From positions 1 to 32,311 of the forward strand of contig RIBJ01000050.1 of NCBI GenBank assembly GCA_003762715.1: a stretch of 32,311 bases of DNA, written 5' to 3'. Every line of letters starts with the position of its first letter. Position 1 is the stretch's first letter. The notes under the pieces are model-generated. The model had not been told where the DNA came from and did not search any database. It saw only the letters and a program-made list of their open reading frames with translations. This DNA is from Muribaculaceae bacterium Isolate-104 (HZI) (lineage in GTDB: Bacteria > Bacteroidota > Bacteroidia > Bacteroidales > Muribaculaceae). Positions 1 to 9,427 of the stretch are shown piece after piece. A program made the translations under genes and the position numbers.

Positions 1-223
1 AATTCTTTCCCCCTCGGAAGATGCCTCCCAAGGAGTATATGCGGTATTAGGCGAAATTTCTTCCGGTTATCCCGCTGTAAAGGGTAGGTTGCATACGTGT
101 TACTCACCCGTGCGCCGGTCGCCGGCAAAGTAAGGCAAGCCTCACTCCCCGCTGCCCCTCGACTTGCATGTGTTAAGCCTGTCGCTAGCGTTCATCCTGA
201 GCCAGGATCAAACTCTTCGTTGT
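1..223 (-). rRNA. rrs: 16S ribosomal RNA, 5' end (partial)
   Basis: The minus strand carries the 5' portion of a bacterial 16S rRNA. The universal 27F primer site is read on the minus strand at 197-216. As that site is nucleotides 8-27 of E. coli 16S, the mature 5' end falls near 223. Downstream are the conserved GAACGCTAGCGACAGGC and ACACATGCAAGTCGA segments and GGGTGAGTAACACG. The rest of the gene lies beyond the left edge. The signature is of Bacteroidales type; a Muribaculaceae affiliation is a guess. Confidence 0.97.
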
Positions 224-465
224 TGTTATCTTTTTCTTTCTTTTTTCTCTGTTGCTGTCGCTCCAGATTCCGATAACAGCTCCGGTTGCCCGGATAGTGT
301 CTGATTACCTCTCGGATGACCTGTAGTTTATTGTGTCTGTGCTGCCTGTGCAGAAATGTGACTCGGAGCCGGTCTTGCGACCGTCTTTGTCCCTGTTCTT
401 AGACTCTTGTACTACTTCTGTCTATTGTAAGTCTTTCAATGTCCTCGTGCTTTGTTTCTCAAAAG
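224..465 (-). other. 16S rRNA transcribed leader with two GCAA-tetraloop hairpins
   Basis: This ~240 nt lies between the inferred rRNA transcription start (~465) and the mature 16S 5' end. Read on the minus strand it forms two 5-bp hairpins closed by GCAA tetraloops: arms 370-374/379-383 and 281-285/290-294. An A/G-rich run precedes the mature end (about 226-247). The arrangement suits antitermination, folding or processing roles, but no exact boxA could be identified. No protein-coding gene is seen. Confidence 0.55.
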
Positions 466-471
466 CGAGTG

Positions 472-503
472 CAAAGTTATAGCCTTTTTTGTTACCACGC
501 AAT
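472..503 (-). promoter_or_regulatory. rRNA operon promoter (Bacteroidetes type)
   Basis: On the minus strand a perfect -7 element TAACTTTG (472-479) lies 20 nt downstream of ATTG (500-503), a one-mismatch -33 element. This matches the TTTG-N~20-TAnnTTTG grammar of Bacteroidetes housekeeping promoters. Start of transcription is expected near 465. It is the only good candidate upstream of the 16S gene within view. Confidence 0.7.
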
Positions 504-635
504 ACCGAGGACATTCATTTAACTATAAATTAACTAATAGCGCTTATAATTCACATATATTCACATATACACAAAGTAGCACTCTGCGCCACGAAATAAT
601 CTATATTACTAGCATTCAAATATTTAAATAAATAA

Positions 636-667
636 ATTGCAAATATGGGTTGTTGTGACTAATTTTG
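636..667 (+). promoter_or_regulatory. Promoter of DUF1460 gene
   Basis: ATTG (636-639), 20 nt spacer, then TAATTTTG (660-667) fits the Bacteroidetes promoter form. Transcription would start near 674, about 20 nt before the ATG at 695. Its position rules out the in-frame TTG at 665 as a start codon, since that codon lies inside the -7 element. Confidence 0.65.
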
Positions 668-694
668 TGTAAAATAAACATCAACACAGAGCTT

Positions 695-1555
695 ATGTCT
701 ATAAAATCTGCAATATCTGCCTTAGGATTTATTCTCCTTATTAATATAAGTGCCGTCGCCGTGACCCCTTCGCAAGTAAAATTCGGAGACATTGCAAACG
801 ACACAACCGAAATAACAAAGATACTGATTGAAAATTACAATCGAGAAGGTCACAAGCCGGGCGAACTTATGGTGAAACTTGGCGAAAACTTTATTGATGT
901 GCCATACGAAGCCGGAACTCTGGACGGCATCCCCGAGGAGCTTACAGTAAACCTCCAGGGAATGGACTGCATGTCGTTTGTAGAAAATGTAATGGCTCTG
1001 GCAATTACTCTGAACGAACGCCGCTCGTCATGGATTGACTTTGTTTACAACCTCGAAAACATACGTTATCGCAACGGGAATCTTAACGGATACTCAAGCA
1101 GACTGCACTATTTCAGCGACTGGGTTGTGGACAACAGCCACAGAGGGCACATTGCAGATGTTACAGCGCGCATCGCCAATCCGTCGTATCAGGTAAAGAC
1201 CCTCGAATTCATGACTGCCAACAGAGACAAATACCCCGCCCTGTCTGACAGCATTGAATTTGAAAAAATCAAGGATGCGCAGGTCGGATACAGGTCTCAC
1301 CGCTACCCTTATATAAAATCCACCAATGTTGAGAGCGCCGGCATACAGCCGGGAGACATCATTGCCGTTACCACAAAAATTCCGGGGCTGGACGTGAGCC
1401 ATGTTGGCATAGCGGTAAAAGTGAAAGGAAAAATACACTTGCTTCACGCGTCTTCAAAAGAGGGAAAGGTGTGCGTGTCTTCTTTGCCGCTGACGGAGTA
1501 TTTACGCCGCAACCGCAACGCCACAGGCATCAGGGTCATCAGACTGACCGAATGA
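695..1555 (+). CDS. DUF1460 (N-acetylmuramoyl-L-alanine amidase-like) secreted protein
   Basis: A 286-residue protein with an N-terminal signal peptide (about residues 1-22, hydrophobic core ALGFILLINISA) followed by a DUF1460 domain, an NlpC/P60-like cysteine amidase fold. Cys92 in the DCMSFVEN motif is the probable nucleophile; His236 (VSHVGIA) and His251 (LLHASS) are candidates for the other catalytic positions. It probably acts on cell-wall peptides in the periplasm or outside the cell; the substrate is inferred from the family. The ATG at 695 is preferred over an upstream in-frame TTG because that TTG sits in the promoter. The gene is monocistronic and converges with enolase. Confidence 0.88.
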   Translation: MSIKSAISALGFILLINISAVAVTPSQVKFGDIANDTTEITKILIENYNREGHKPGELMVKLGENFIDVPYEAGTLDGIPEELTVNLQGMDCMSFVENVMALAITLNERRSSWIDFVYNLENIRYRNGNLNGYSSRLHYFSDWVVDNSHRGHIADVTARIANPSYQVKTLEFMTANRDKYPALSDSIEFEKIKDAQVGYRSHRYPYIKSTNVESAGIQPGDIIAVTTKIPGLDVSHVGIAVKVKGKIHLLHASSKEGKVCVSSLPLTEYLRRNRNATGIRVIRLTE

Positions 1556-1572
1556 CACATTAATATATATAT

Positions 1573-1615
1573 AAAAGAAGCAGGTCGCCCCAAATGGAGC
1601 GACCTGTTCCTTTTA
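1573..1615. terminator. Bidirectional intrinsic terminator between DUF1460 gene and eno
   Basis: An 8-bp GC-rich stem CAGGTCGC/GCGACCTG (1581-1588 with 1599-1606) has a 10-nt loop, with A-rich sequence on the left and T-rich sequence on the right. It lies between convergent stop codons and can end transcription from both sides. Confidence 0.8.
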
Positions 1616-1630
1616 TCAGCTTTAACGCTA

Positions 1631-2962
<1,332 letters not shown>

Positions 2963-2996
2963 TTATTGTTTACGCAAGTGTTTCCCAAGCGTTTGG

Positions 2997-3004
2997 CAAA
3001 GATA
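2997..3004 (-). promoter_or_regulatory. Probable eno promoter, -7 element
   Basis: TATCTTTG on the minus strand fits TAnnTTTG. The -33 element is weak: CCTG (3024-3027) at about the right spacing. Transcription would start near 2990, giving a ~64 nt leader before the eno ATG. No structure stands out in that leader. Confidence 0.5.
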
Positions 3005-3071
3005 ATATTTTTAGGTGGATTTGCAGGGCTAAGTGGTGTTATATTTGCTGAACTGAGCGTGTTTTTTATAT

Positions 3072-3107
3072 AAAAAGTTCGGGTCGCACAAATTGTGCGA
3101 CCCGAAC
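3072..3107 (-). terminator. Intrinsic terminator of the ribosomal supercluster
   Basis: A perfect 13-bp inverted repeat (GTTCGGGTCGCAC 3077-3089 with GTGCGACCCGAAC 3095-3107) has a 5-nt loop. On the minus strand it is followed by TTTTTATATAAAAAA. It lies 34 nt beyond the rplQ stop codon and marks the 3' end of the long ribosomal transcript. Confidence 0.9.
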
Positions 3108-3141
3108 CTGATATATTATGCTGTTTTGTTCAGCCGTTATA

Positions 3142-3651
3142 TTATTCTGCTGCCTTTTCTTCAGCGGGAGCTGCTTCGGGTTCAGCTGCAGCTGGCGCTG
3201 CCTCTGCTGCGGGAGCGGCGGTTTTTGCGGAAGAGCGGCGGCTGCGGCGTGTACGGCCTTCTTTTTTGCCGGCTTTTTCCTTGAGCATGTTTTCGTTGTA
3301 GTCAACAAGCTCGATGAAGCATGTCTTGGCGTTGTCGCCGAGACGGTTGCCGGTTTTGAGAATGCGTGTGTATCCACCGTTGCGTTCTGCTATTTTCTGA
3401 GCTACTTCGCGGAAAAGTTCGGTAACAGCTTCTTTGTTCTGAAGGTAGCTGAACACCAGACGACGGTTTGACATTGTGTCGTCTTTGGCACGGTTGATAA
3501 GGGGTTCGGCGTACATACGGAGCGCTTTAGCCTTGGCCAGAGTTGTGAAGATGCGTTTGCGCATGATCAGAGCAATGGTCATGTTGGCGAGCAGCGCGTC
3601 GCGGTGAGCCTTCTTACGCCCGAGGTGGTTGAATTTTTTATTGTGTCTCAT
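3142..3651 (-). CDS. rplQ: 50S ribosomal protein L17
   Basis: L17 of the large subunit, near the peptide exit side. Residues 1 to about 125 match the family, opening with [20 protein letters not shown] and containing the [10 protein letters not shown] segment. The protein is 169 residues, longer than the ~120-130 typical of E. coli-type L17. The extra C-terminus (about 130-169) is first Arg/Lys/Ser-rich, then Ala/Glu/Pro-rich low complexity, likely disordered. It is the last gene of the cluster, 6 nt after rpoA. Confidence 0.97.
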   Translation of the reverse strand: MRHNKKFNHLGRKKAHRDALLANMTIALIMRKRIFTTLAKAKALRMYAEPLINRAKDDTMSNRRLVFSYLQNKEAVTELFREVAQKIAERNGGYTRILKTGNRLGDNAKTCFIELVDYNENMLKEKAGKKEGRTRRSRRSSAKTAAPAAEAAPAAAEPEAAPAEEKAAE

Positions 3652-3657
3652 CGTTCT

Positions 3658-4650
3658 TTACTCTTTGTCTAATTTGTATTTTGAAATATCCATGCCGAAT
3701 GAGAGGTTGAGGTTGGCAAGGAGCTCGTCGAGTTCGGTAAGCGACTTTTTGCCGAAGTTGCGGAACTTCAGGAGGTCGGTTTTGTTGAACACCACGAGTT
3801 CGCCAAGTGTCTCTACCTCTGCGCTCTTGAGGCAGTTGAGCGCACGCACGCTCAGGTCCATGTCAACAAGTTTTGACTTGAGGAGCTGGCGCATGTGGAG
3901 CACTTCTTCATCGAACTCTTCATTGCCTTCGGTTTCCGTTGTTTCGAGAGTGATTTTCTCGTCAGAGAAGAGCATGAAGTGGTAGATGAGGATTTTGGCT
4001 GCCTCTTTGAGGGCATCCTTGGGCAGGATTGAGCCGTTTGTAGTGATTTCGAGCGTGAGCTTATCGTAGTCTGTTTTCTGGTCTACACGGAAATTGTCCA
4101 CTGTGTACTTCACGTTTACAATCGGGGTGTAGATAGAGTCGATGGCAATTATGTTGACATCGTCAGAGGGCACTTCGTTTTCTTCGGCGGGCACCCAACC
4201 ACGACCTTTGTTGATTGTAAGCTCAATAGTGAAGTTCGCGCTCGGATCCAGATGACAGATTACGAGGTCCGGGTTAAGGACTTCAAAACCGGAAAGCGCT
4301 TTGCTAATGTCTCCGGCTTTGAAAACTTCCTGACCGGACACGGTTATCCTGGCCTTTTCGTTTTCAGCGTCGTCATTTATGCGTTTGAGGTTGACTTTTT
4401 TGAGGTTAAGGATGATGTTTGTCACATCTTCCTTAACTCCGGGCACTGTGTCAAACTCGTGCTTGACCCCATCGATTTTGAGCGATGAGATAGCGAAGCC
4501 TTCGAGGGAGGAGAGGAGGATACGACGCAGTGCATTGCCGATGGTAGTGCCGTAGCCGGGTTCCAGGGGCTTGAACTCAAACTTGCCGAAATGGTTGTCT
4601 GCCTCCAACATCAGGACCTTGTCAGGCTTTTGGAATGCTAATATAGCCAT
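3658..4650 (-). CDS. rpoA: DNA-directed RNA polymerase subunit alpha
   Basis: A 330-residue alpha subunit. The N-terminal domain (about 1-230) drives dimerisation and core assembly; it includes [20 protein letters not shown]. The C-terminal domain (about 250-320) has the helix-hairpin-helix segments [13 protein letters not shown]-like and [19 protein letters not shown], which contact UP elements and activators. A linker rich in Glu/Thr (about 235-250) joins them. It sits between rpsD and rplQ, the classical alpha-operon order, so polymerase output is tied to ribosomal protein synthesis. Confidence 0.98.
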   Translation of the reverse strand: MAILAFQKPDKVLMLEADNHFGKFEFKPLEPGYGTTIGNALRRILLSSLEGFAISSLKIDGVKHEFDTVPGVKEDVTNIILNLKKVNLKRINDDAENEKARITVSGQEVFKAGDISKALSGFEVLNPDLVICHLDPSANFTIELTINKGRGWVPAEENEVPSDDVNIIAIDSIYTPIVNVKYTVDNFRVDQKTDYDKLTLEITTNGSILPKDALKEAAKILIYHFMLFSDEKITLETTETEGNEEFDEEVLHMRQLLKSKLVDMDLSVRALNCLKSAEVETLGELVVFNKTDLLKFRNFGKKSLTELDELLANLNLSFGMDISKYKLDKE

Positions 4651-4669
4651 GTGGATCTGGTGTTAAAGA

Positions 4670-5275
4670 TTACTTGGAGTATAGCTCGACGATGAGCTGT
4701 TCCTTAATGTTTTCGGGGATGTCTTCGCGTGCGGGAACGTGGAGAAGTTTGCCTGACTTGAGAGATTCGTCCCATTCGAGCCAGGGGTATTTGCTGTGGT
4801 TGAAGCCTGCAAGTGCGTCGGCGATAACTTCCAGTGATTTGGATTTTTCACGAACACCTACAACGTCACCGGGTTTAACTGCGTATGATGCAATGTTTAC
4901 AACTTCGCCGTTTACAGTGATGTGGCGGTGCAGCACAAGCTGACGGGCAGCCGCACGGGTGGGAGCGATACCGAGACGGAACACAATGTTGTCAAGACGT
5001 CCTTCAAGAAGCTGGAGGAGCACCTCACCGGTGATGCCTTTTGTACGGGCAGCTCTGTCAAACAGGTTGCGGAACTGTTTTTCGAGTACTCCGTAGGTGT
5101 ATTTGGCTTTCTGCTTCTCGCGGAGCTGAATTCCATACTCGGAGGTTTTGCGGCGCTTGTTGGCGCCGTGCTGTCCCGGGGGGAAGTTTTTCTTGGCGAG
5201 CACTTTGTCTTCGCCGAAGATGGGTTCGCCGAATTTACGGGCGATTCTTGTCTTGGGGCCGGTATATCTTGCCAT
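4670..5275 (-). CDS. rpsD: 30S ribosomal protein S4
   Basis: A 201-residue S4, a primary 16S-binding assembly protein. It opens [20 protein letters not shown] and has the PPGQHG motif near residues 32-37, then an S4 RNA-binding domain (about 91-155; [21 protein letters not shown]). S4 is a known translational or leader autoregulator in several phyla. The 160 nt gap before this gene, far larger than others in the cluster, carries a structured element that could be its target. rpoA follows after 19 nt. Confidence 0.98.
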   Translation of the reverse strand: MARYTGPKTRIARKFGEPIFGEDKVLAKKNFPPGQHGANKRRKTSEYGIQLREKQKAKYTYGVLEKQFRNLFDRAARTKGITGEVLLQLLEGRLDNIVFRLGIAPTRAAARQLVLHRHITVNGEVVNIASYAVKPGDVVGVREKSKSLEVIADALAGFNHSKYPWLEWDESLKSGKLLHVPAREDIPENIKEQLIVELYSK

Positions 5276-5435
5276 TTTATTCTGTTGTTATGGTTGGAAT
5301 TCCGTGGATGAATCATGGTGTGCAGCCGCGACCATAGAGAGGTGAATGTAATATGGTCAAATTCACACCGGCGGATTCAGGCATGCGGTTTTCCTGAAAT
5401 AAAGTGATTATTGCTTAGCTTGTCCAAAAAATGTA
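5276..5435 (-). promoter_or_regulatory. Structured rpsD leader, candidate S4 autoregulatory element
   Basis: The rpsK-rpsD gap forms three nested helices on the minus-strand RNA: TGAATC/GATTCA (5374-5379 with 5309-5314), GGTGTG/CACACC (5364-5369 with 5317-5322) and GACCAT/ATGGTC (5353-5358 with 5330-5335). All are perfect 6-bp pairings. An upstream hairpin TTCAGG/CCTGAA (5393-5398 with 5376-5381) shares bases 5376-5379 with the outer helix, so the two exclude each other. GTGAAT/ATTCAC (5361-5366 with 5342-5347) offers another alternative. The element ends 33 nt before the rpsD ATG. From memory, S4 leader motifs have been proposed for Bacteroidia; identity with that motif was not tested. Confidence 0.7.
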
Positions 5436-5825
5436 TCAGACTCTTCTGCGCTTGGGGGGGCGGCAGCCGTTGTGGGGCAGCGGAGTCACGTCAATGATTT
5501 CGGAAACTTCGATGCCTGCTCCGTGTACGGTGCGGATTGCGGACTCACGTCCGTTGCCGGGACCTTTCACATAGGCTTTGACCTTGCGGAGACCGAGGTC
5601 ATAGGCTGTCTTTGCGCAGTCCTGTGCTGCCATCTGGGCTGCATAGGGGGTGTTCTTTTTAGAGCCTCTGAAGCCCATCTTGCCAGCGCTTGACCATGAG
5701 ATGACCTGTCCTTCAGAGTTAGCAAGGCACACAATGATGTTGTTGAATGAGGAATGTACATGAAGCTGACCAGCTGCGTCAACTTTAACATTTCTCTTTT
5801 TAGCTGCGACTGTCTTTTTTGCCAT
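5436..5825 (-). CDS. rpsK: 30S ribosomal protein S11
   Basis: A 129-residue S11 of the small-subunit platform near the E site. The N-terminus is Lys-rich ([17 protein letters not shown]), followed by the conserved [35 protein letters not shown] and [18 protein letters not shown] segments. It lies 9 nt after rpsM and before the 160 nt rpsD leader. Confidence 0.98.
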   Translation of the reverse strand: MAKKTVAAKKRNVKVDAAGQLHVHSSFNNIIVCLANSEGQVISWSSAGKMGFRGSKKNTPYAAQMAAQDCAKTAYDLGLRKVKAYVKGPGNGRESAIRTVHGAGIEVSEIIDVTPLPHNGCRPPKRRRV

Positions 5826-5834
5826 ATTATTACG

Positions 5835-6215
5835 TTATTTTGTAGCTTTCTTCTTGTTAGCAACGGTTTTCTTGCGGCCCTTGCGGGTGCGTGCGTTGTT
5901 TTTTGTGCTCTGACCGCGAACGGGGAGTCCGTTACGGTGACGGATGCCGCGATAGCAGCCTATGTCCATGAGACGTTTGATATTGAGCTGGATTTCGCTT
6001 CTGAGGTCACCTTCAACCTTATGGTCGCGACCGATGACTTCACGCACTTTAGCTGCCTGGTCGTCAGTCCAGTCCTGTACTTTGATGTCTTTGTCTACGC
6101 CAGCTTTCTCTAGAATTGATTTTGCGGCGCTACGGCCTATGCCGAATATGTATGTCAAGGCGATTTCACCTCTCTTGTTCTGGGGGAGGTCAACTCCCAC
6201 GATACGTACTGCCAT
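5835..6215 (-). CDS. rpsM: 30S ribosomal protein S13
   Basis: A 126-residue S13 of the small-subunit head, contacting the P-site tRNA and the L5 bridge. It starts [20 protein letters not shown], has [11 protein letters not shown], the [14 protein letters not shown] motif and a very basic tail ending KKATK. It follows rpmJ after 35 nt, where a possible internal -7 element lies. Confidence 0.98.
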   Translation of the reverse strand: MAVRIVGVDLPQNKRGEIALTYIFGIGRSAAKSILEKAGVDKDIKVQDWTDDQAAKVREVIGRDHKVEGDLRSEIQLNIKRLMDIGCYRGIRHRNGLPVRGQSTKNNARTRKGRKKTVANKKKATK

Positions 6216-6236
6216 ATTTTGACTTTATTTTTTTTG

Positions 6237-6244
6237 CAAAATTA
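6237..6244 (-). promoter_or_regulatory. Possible internal promoter before rpsM
   Basis: TAATTTTG on the minus strand lies between the rpmJ stop and the rpsM start, with transcription expected near 6230. No good TTTG is seen at -33; that region lies in the 3' end of rpmJ. It could be a weak secondary promoter for rpsM-rpsK-rpsD-rpoA-rplQ. Confidence 0.3.
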
Positions 6245-6250
6245 GTAATT

Positions 6251-6367
6251 TTATCCTTGACGTTGCTTGTACTTGGGATTTTTCTTGTTAATAACGTACA
6301 GACGTCCTTTGCGGCGGACTATTTTGCTGTCCGGGGTGCGCTTTTTGATTGAAGCTCTAACTTTCAT
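6251..6367 (-). CDS. rpmJ: 50S ribosomal protein L36 (zinc-free form)
   Basis: A 38-residue L36. It begins [20 protein letters not shown] and ends [11 protein letters not shown]. The Cys/Cys/Cys/His zinc ligands of the zinc-ribbon form are absent; there is no cysteine in the protein. This C-minus type is usual in this lineage to my knowledge. It sits between infA (21 nt) and rpsM (35 nt), the standard spc/alpha junction order. Confidence 0.96.
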   Translation of the reverse strand: MKVRASIKKRTPDSKIVRRKGRLYVINKKNPKYKQRQG

Positions 6368-6388
6368 CTCTTTATTTCGTATTTTTGA

Positions 6389-6607
6389 TTATTTGTATCT
6401 GAATGCGATTCGTCCTTTCGACAGGTCATAGGGTGACATTTCTACTCTGACTTTATCGCCGGGGAGGATTTTTATGTAGTGCATTCTCATCTTTCCCGAT
6501 ATATGGGCTGTGATTTCATGCCCGTTTTCGAGTTCGACTCTGAACATTGCGTTTGACAATGCCTCTACTATCACTCCGTCTTGTTCTATTGCAGCTTGTT
6601 TTGCCAT
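6389..6607 (-). CDS. infA: Translation initiation factor IF-1
   Basis: A 72-residue IF-1, a single OB-fold protein that binds the 30S A site during initiation. Conserved segments are [31 protein letters not shown] and [21 protein letters not shown]. The ATG lies 3 nt after the map stop codon, so the two genes are probably translationally coupled. Confidence 0.98.
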   Translation of the reverse strand: MAKQAAIEQDGVIVEALSNAMFRVELENGHEITAHISGKMRMHYIKILPGDKVRVEMSPYDLSKGRIAFRYK

Positions 6608-6610
6608 AAA

Positions 6611-7393
6611 TTAGATATATCTTTGTTGCAGTGCTTCCTTGATATATGAGAATGTGGTAAGGATTTCGGGCTCCATGCCGTTGATGGCTATTGTGTGCTC
6701 GTAGTGGGCCGACGGCTTGCGGTCGCGTGTGCGGCATGTCCAGCCGTCACGCTCTATTACCACATTGCGGGTTCCGAGGTTTATCATCGGCTCAATGGCT
6801 ATGCACATGCCGTTGCGGAGTATGGGTCCGGTAGAGCGTCGTCCGAAGTTTGGCACTTCGGGGTCTTCGTGCATTGCTTTTCCTATGCCGTGACCGCACA
6901 TTTCACGCACCACGCTGTAGCCTTTTGCCTCGCAATAGGTCTGTATGGTGTTGGAGATGTCTCCTATGCGGTTTCCTTCGCGCGCTGCCTCGATGCCTTT
7001 GTGCAGGGCTTCTTTGGTGGTTACGCAAAGGTTCATTACTTCGGGAGTAATTTCTCCGACGGGAAATGTGTAGCACATGTCTCCGTTGAAACCGTCTATC
7101 TCCACCACGACATCTGTGCCGAGTATATCTCCTTCGCGGAGGGCATAGTTGGAGGGGAATCCGTGAACCACGGTTTCATTGACTTCCCAGCACACGGCAG
7201 CGGGGAAGCCGCCGTAGCCCAGACAGGCTGCGCGACCTCCGTTGTCGTGAATGTATTCTCGTGCGATGCTTTCGAGCCGGTTTGTTGTTACTCCGGGGGC
7301 AATCCATTTGGCTATTTCGCCAAGTGTCTTGCTCGCGAGGGTAGCTGCGGCGCGCATCTTTTCGATTTCCTGGGGTGTCTTGATATATATCAT
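6611..7393 (-). CDS. map: Type I methionine aminopeptidase
   Basis: A 260-residue enzyme that removes the initiator Met from nascent proteins using two metal ions. Ligand motifs are visible in order: VVEIDGFNGDMCYTF with two Asp, CGHGIGKAMHEDPEVPNFG with His, IAIEPMINLG with Glu, and the final Glu in HYEHTIAI. The substrate His is in ETVVHGFPSN. No N-terminal zinc-finger extension is present. It follows secY after 24 nt; adk, found here in some phyla, is missing. Confidence 0.97.
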   Translation of the reverse strand: MIYIKTPQEIEKMRAAATLASKTLGEIAKWIAPGVTTNRLESIAREYIHDNGGRAACLGYGGFPAAVCWEVNETVVHGFPSNYALREGDILGTDVVVEIDGFNGDMCYTFPVGEITPEVMNLCVTTKEALHKGIEAAREGNRIGDISNTIQTYCEAKGYSVVREMCGHGIGKAMHEDPEVPNFGRRSTGPILRNGMCIAIEPMINLGTRNVVIERDGWTCRTRDRKPSAHYEHTIAINGMEPEILTTFSYIKEALQQRYI

Positions 7394-7417
7394 GGGATTG
7401 CTCTCGGATGATATAGG

Positions 7418-8767
7418 TTAATAGGCGCTGCCTGTTGTACGACCTTTGATTTTGCCGTCTTTCATGAGTCCGTCGTAATGGTGCATCATGAGATGGCTTT
7501 CAATCTGCTGAAGTGTGTCGAGAACAACTCCTACAAGAATCAAGAGTGATGTTCCTCCGAAGAATTGCGCGAAGTTCTGGCTGATGCCGAAGAATCTGGC
7601 GAAAGCCGGAAGTATTGCGACTACACCGAGGAAAATAGAACCGGGGAGTGTGATGCGCGACATTATAGAGTCGAGGTATTCGGCTGTTTTTTTGCCGGGC
7701 TTCACTCCGGGGATGAATCCGTTGTTGCGTTTCATGTCTTCCGCCATCTGGGTGGGACGCACTGTAATGGCTGTGTAGAAGTATGTGAACGCTACAATCA
7801 TGATGAAGTAAACGAGGTTGTACCAGAATCCGTTGATATCGGAGAAGGCTGCGAAGAATCCACTGCCCTTTTCCTGCGAGCCGAAGCCTGCAAGTGTGAT
7901 GGGGATGAACATGATTGCCTGGGCAAAAATGATGGGCATTACACCTGCGGCATTTACCTTGAGAGGTATATACTGGCGTGCGCCGCCGTACTGGCGGTTG
8001 CCTACGATGCGTTTGGCGTACTGCACGGGAACCTTGCGTGTTCCCTGCACAAGCAATACCGCGCCTACTGTGACAGCAAACAGGAGTATTATCTCAACCA
8101 CGAACATGATGAGACCGCCCTGGGAGCCGGTAGAACCGGGCAGACGGCTGATGAATTCGTATATAAGCGCTTCGGGGAGGCGGGCTATGATACCTACGAG
8201 GATGATGAACGAGATGCCGTTTCCAATGCCGCGGTCAGTTATTCTTTCACCGAGCCACATTATGAACATTGATCCGGCGGCAAGTATCACCGTCAGGTAC
8301 GCCACTGTCCAGAATCCCATTGTTGCAGCTGAGCCTGCGGCACGCACCTGGAACTGGATGTTCATCAGGTAGGCGGGACCTTGCAGAATCAGGATAAGCA
8401 CTGTGAGATAACGTGTGTACTGGTTGAGTTTCTGGCGTCCGCTCTCTCCTTCACGCTGCATTTTCTGGAATGAAGGGAGCACCATGCCGAGCAACTGTAT
8501 CACGATAGATGCAGTGATGTAGGGCATGATACCGAGGGCGAATATCGAAGCCTGCGAGAATGCTCCGCCCGAGAACATGTCGAGCAGCTGCATGAGTCCG
8601 CTCTTGTTGGTGAAGTTTGACAGTGCGTCAAGGTCACTCGGGCTGAAGCCTGGCAGCACAACGTAACACCCGAGCCTGTACACGAGTACAAGCAAGAGTG
8701 TTACGAGGATGCGCTTGCGCAGTTCTTCGATTGTCCAGATGTTTTTGATTGTCTCTACAAATCGCAT
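7418..8767 (-). CDS. secY: Protein translocase subunit SecY
   Basis: A 449-residue inner-membrane channel of the Sec translocon with about ten hydrophobic segments. It opens with a cytoplasmic MRFVETIKNIWTIEELRKRI, then TM1. Signature stretches include FALGIMPYITASIVIQLL (TM2 region), LGERITDRGIGNGISFII and GGTSLLILVGVVLDTLQQI near the end. It works with SecE and SecG, which lie elsewhere. It is 5 nt after rplO in the spc block. Confidence 0.98.
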   Translation of the reverse strand: MRFVETIKNIWTIEELRKRILVTLLLVLVYRLGCYVVLPGFSPSDLDALSNFTNKSGLMQLLDMFSGGAFSQASIFALGIMPYITASIVIQLLGMVLPSFQKMQREGESGRQKLNQYTRYLTVLILILQGPAYLMNIQFQVRAAGSAATMGFWTVAYLTVILAAGSMFIMWLGERITDRGIGNGISFIILVGIIARLPEALIYEFISRLPGSTGSQGGLIMFVVEIILLFAVTVGAVLLVQGTRKVPVQYAKRIVGNRQYGGARQYIPLKVNAAGVMPIIFAQAIMFIPITLAGFGSQEKGSGFFAAFSDINGFWYNLVYFIMIVAFTYFYTAITVRPTQMAEDMKRNNGFIPGVKPGKKTAEYLDSIMSRITLPGSIFLGVVAILPAFARFFGISQNFAQFFGGTSLLILVGVVLDTLQQIESHLMMHHYDGLMKDGKIKGRTTGSAY

Positions 8768-8772
8768 TATAA

Positions 8773-9219
8773 TCAGATTTTAGAGATTGAACCGCCTGCG
8801 TCAACGATTGCTTTTTCAGCAGCTTTTGAGAATGCGTTCGCTTCAACGGCAATCGCACGGGTCACAGCGCCGTTTGCAAGAATCTTGACAAGCTGGCGTT
8901 TGCCTGCGAGTCCTGCCGCACGGAGGTCATCGATTGTGATTTTGTCGAGTGAGCGTGCTGCAGCGAGTGCATCGAGCTCTGCAAGGTTGACTGCTTTGTA
9001 TTCAACGCGGTTGATGTTTTTGAATCCGAATTTCGGGAGACGGCGCTGAAGGGGCATCTGACCACCTTCAAAACCGATTTTGCGGCTGTAGCCTGAACGT
9101 GACTTAGCACCTTTGTGACCGCGTGTTGATGTGCCGCCTTTGCCTGAGCCGGCGCCACGACCGATACGAGTCTTACGGGTTACAGATCCTACTGCGGGAC
9201 GTAAATTGCTTAGTTCCAT
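8773..9219 (-). CDS. rplO: 50S ribosomal protein L15
   Basis: A 148-residue L15. The N-terminal part is a Gly/Arg-rich extended arm (VTRKTRIGRGAGSGKGGTS, then RGHKGAKSRSGYSRKIGFEG) that threads into 23S rRNA; the C-terminal globular part includes GGSISKI at the end. It is 14 nt after rpmD and 5 nt before secY, the universal order. Confidence 0.97.
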   Translation of the reverse strand: MELSNLRPAVGSVTRKTRIGRGAGSGKGGTSTRGHKGAKSRSGYSRKIGFEGGQMPLQRRLPKFGFKNINRVEYKAVNLAELDALAAARSLDKITIDDLRAAGLAGKRQLVKILANGAVTRAIAVEANAFSKAAEKAIVDAGGSISKI

Positions 9220-9233
9220 AATTACAAAGATAT

Positions 9234-9413
9234 TTATGCGTTGGTCACTTCTACCAGGTGACGGACTCTGTTTACCATTCCCATCACAGAGAGTGTGTCT
9301 TCTTTGACAACCGTGTGATTCATTTTTTTGAGACCGAGCGCGTCCAGAGTGCGTTTCTGTACTGCGGGCGCGTTGATGCGGCTCTTTATCTGTTTGATTT
9401 TAATCTGTGCCAT
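9234..9413 (-). CDS. rpmD: 50S ribosomal protein L30
   Basis: A 59-residue L30, read by translating between rpsE and rplO. It begins MAQIKIKQIKSRI, followed by RTLDALGLKKMNHTV, the typical L30 core, and ends VRHLVEVTNA. The stop TAA is at 9234-9236. Spacing is 14 nt on both sides. Confidence 0.96.
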   Translation of the reverse strand: MAQIKIKQIKSRINAPAVQKRTLDALGLKKMNHTVVKEDTLSVMGMVNRVRHLVEVTNA

Positions 9414-9427
9414 TGTACTTTTGGTAT

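Noticed and set aside
665-694. TTG start for the DUF1460 gene
   Set aside because: The TTG lies inside the -7 element; ATG at 695 gives a clean signal peptide.
9225-9232. TATCTTTG (-7-like) before rplO
   Set aside because: Transcription would start at or beyond the rplO start codon and there is no -33 element; chance match in an A/T-rich gap.
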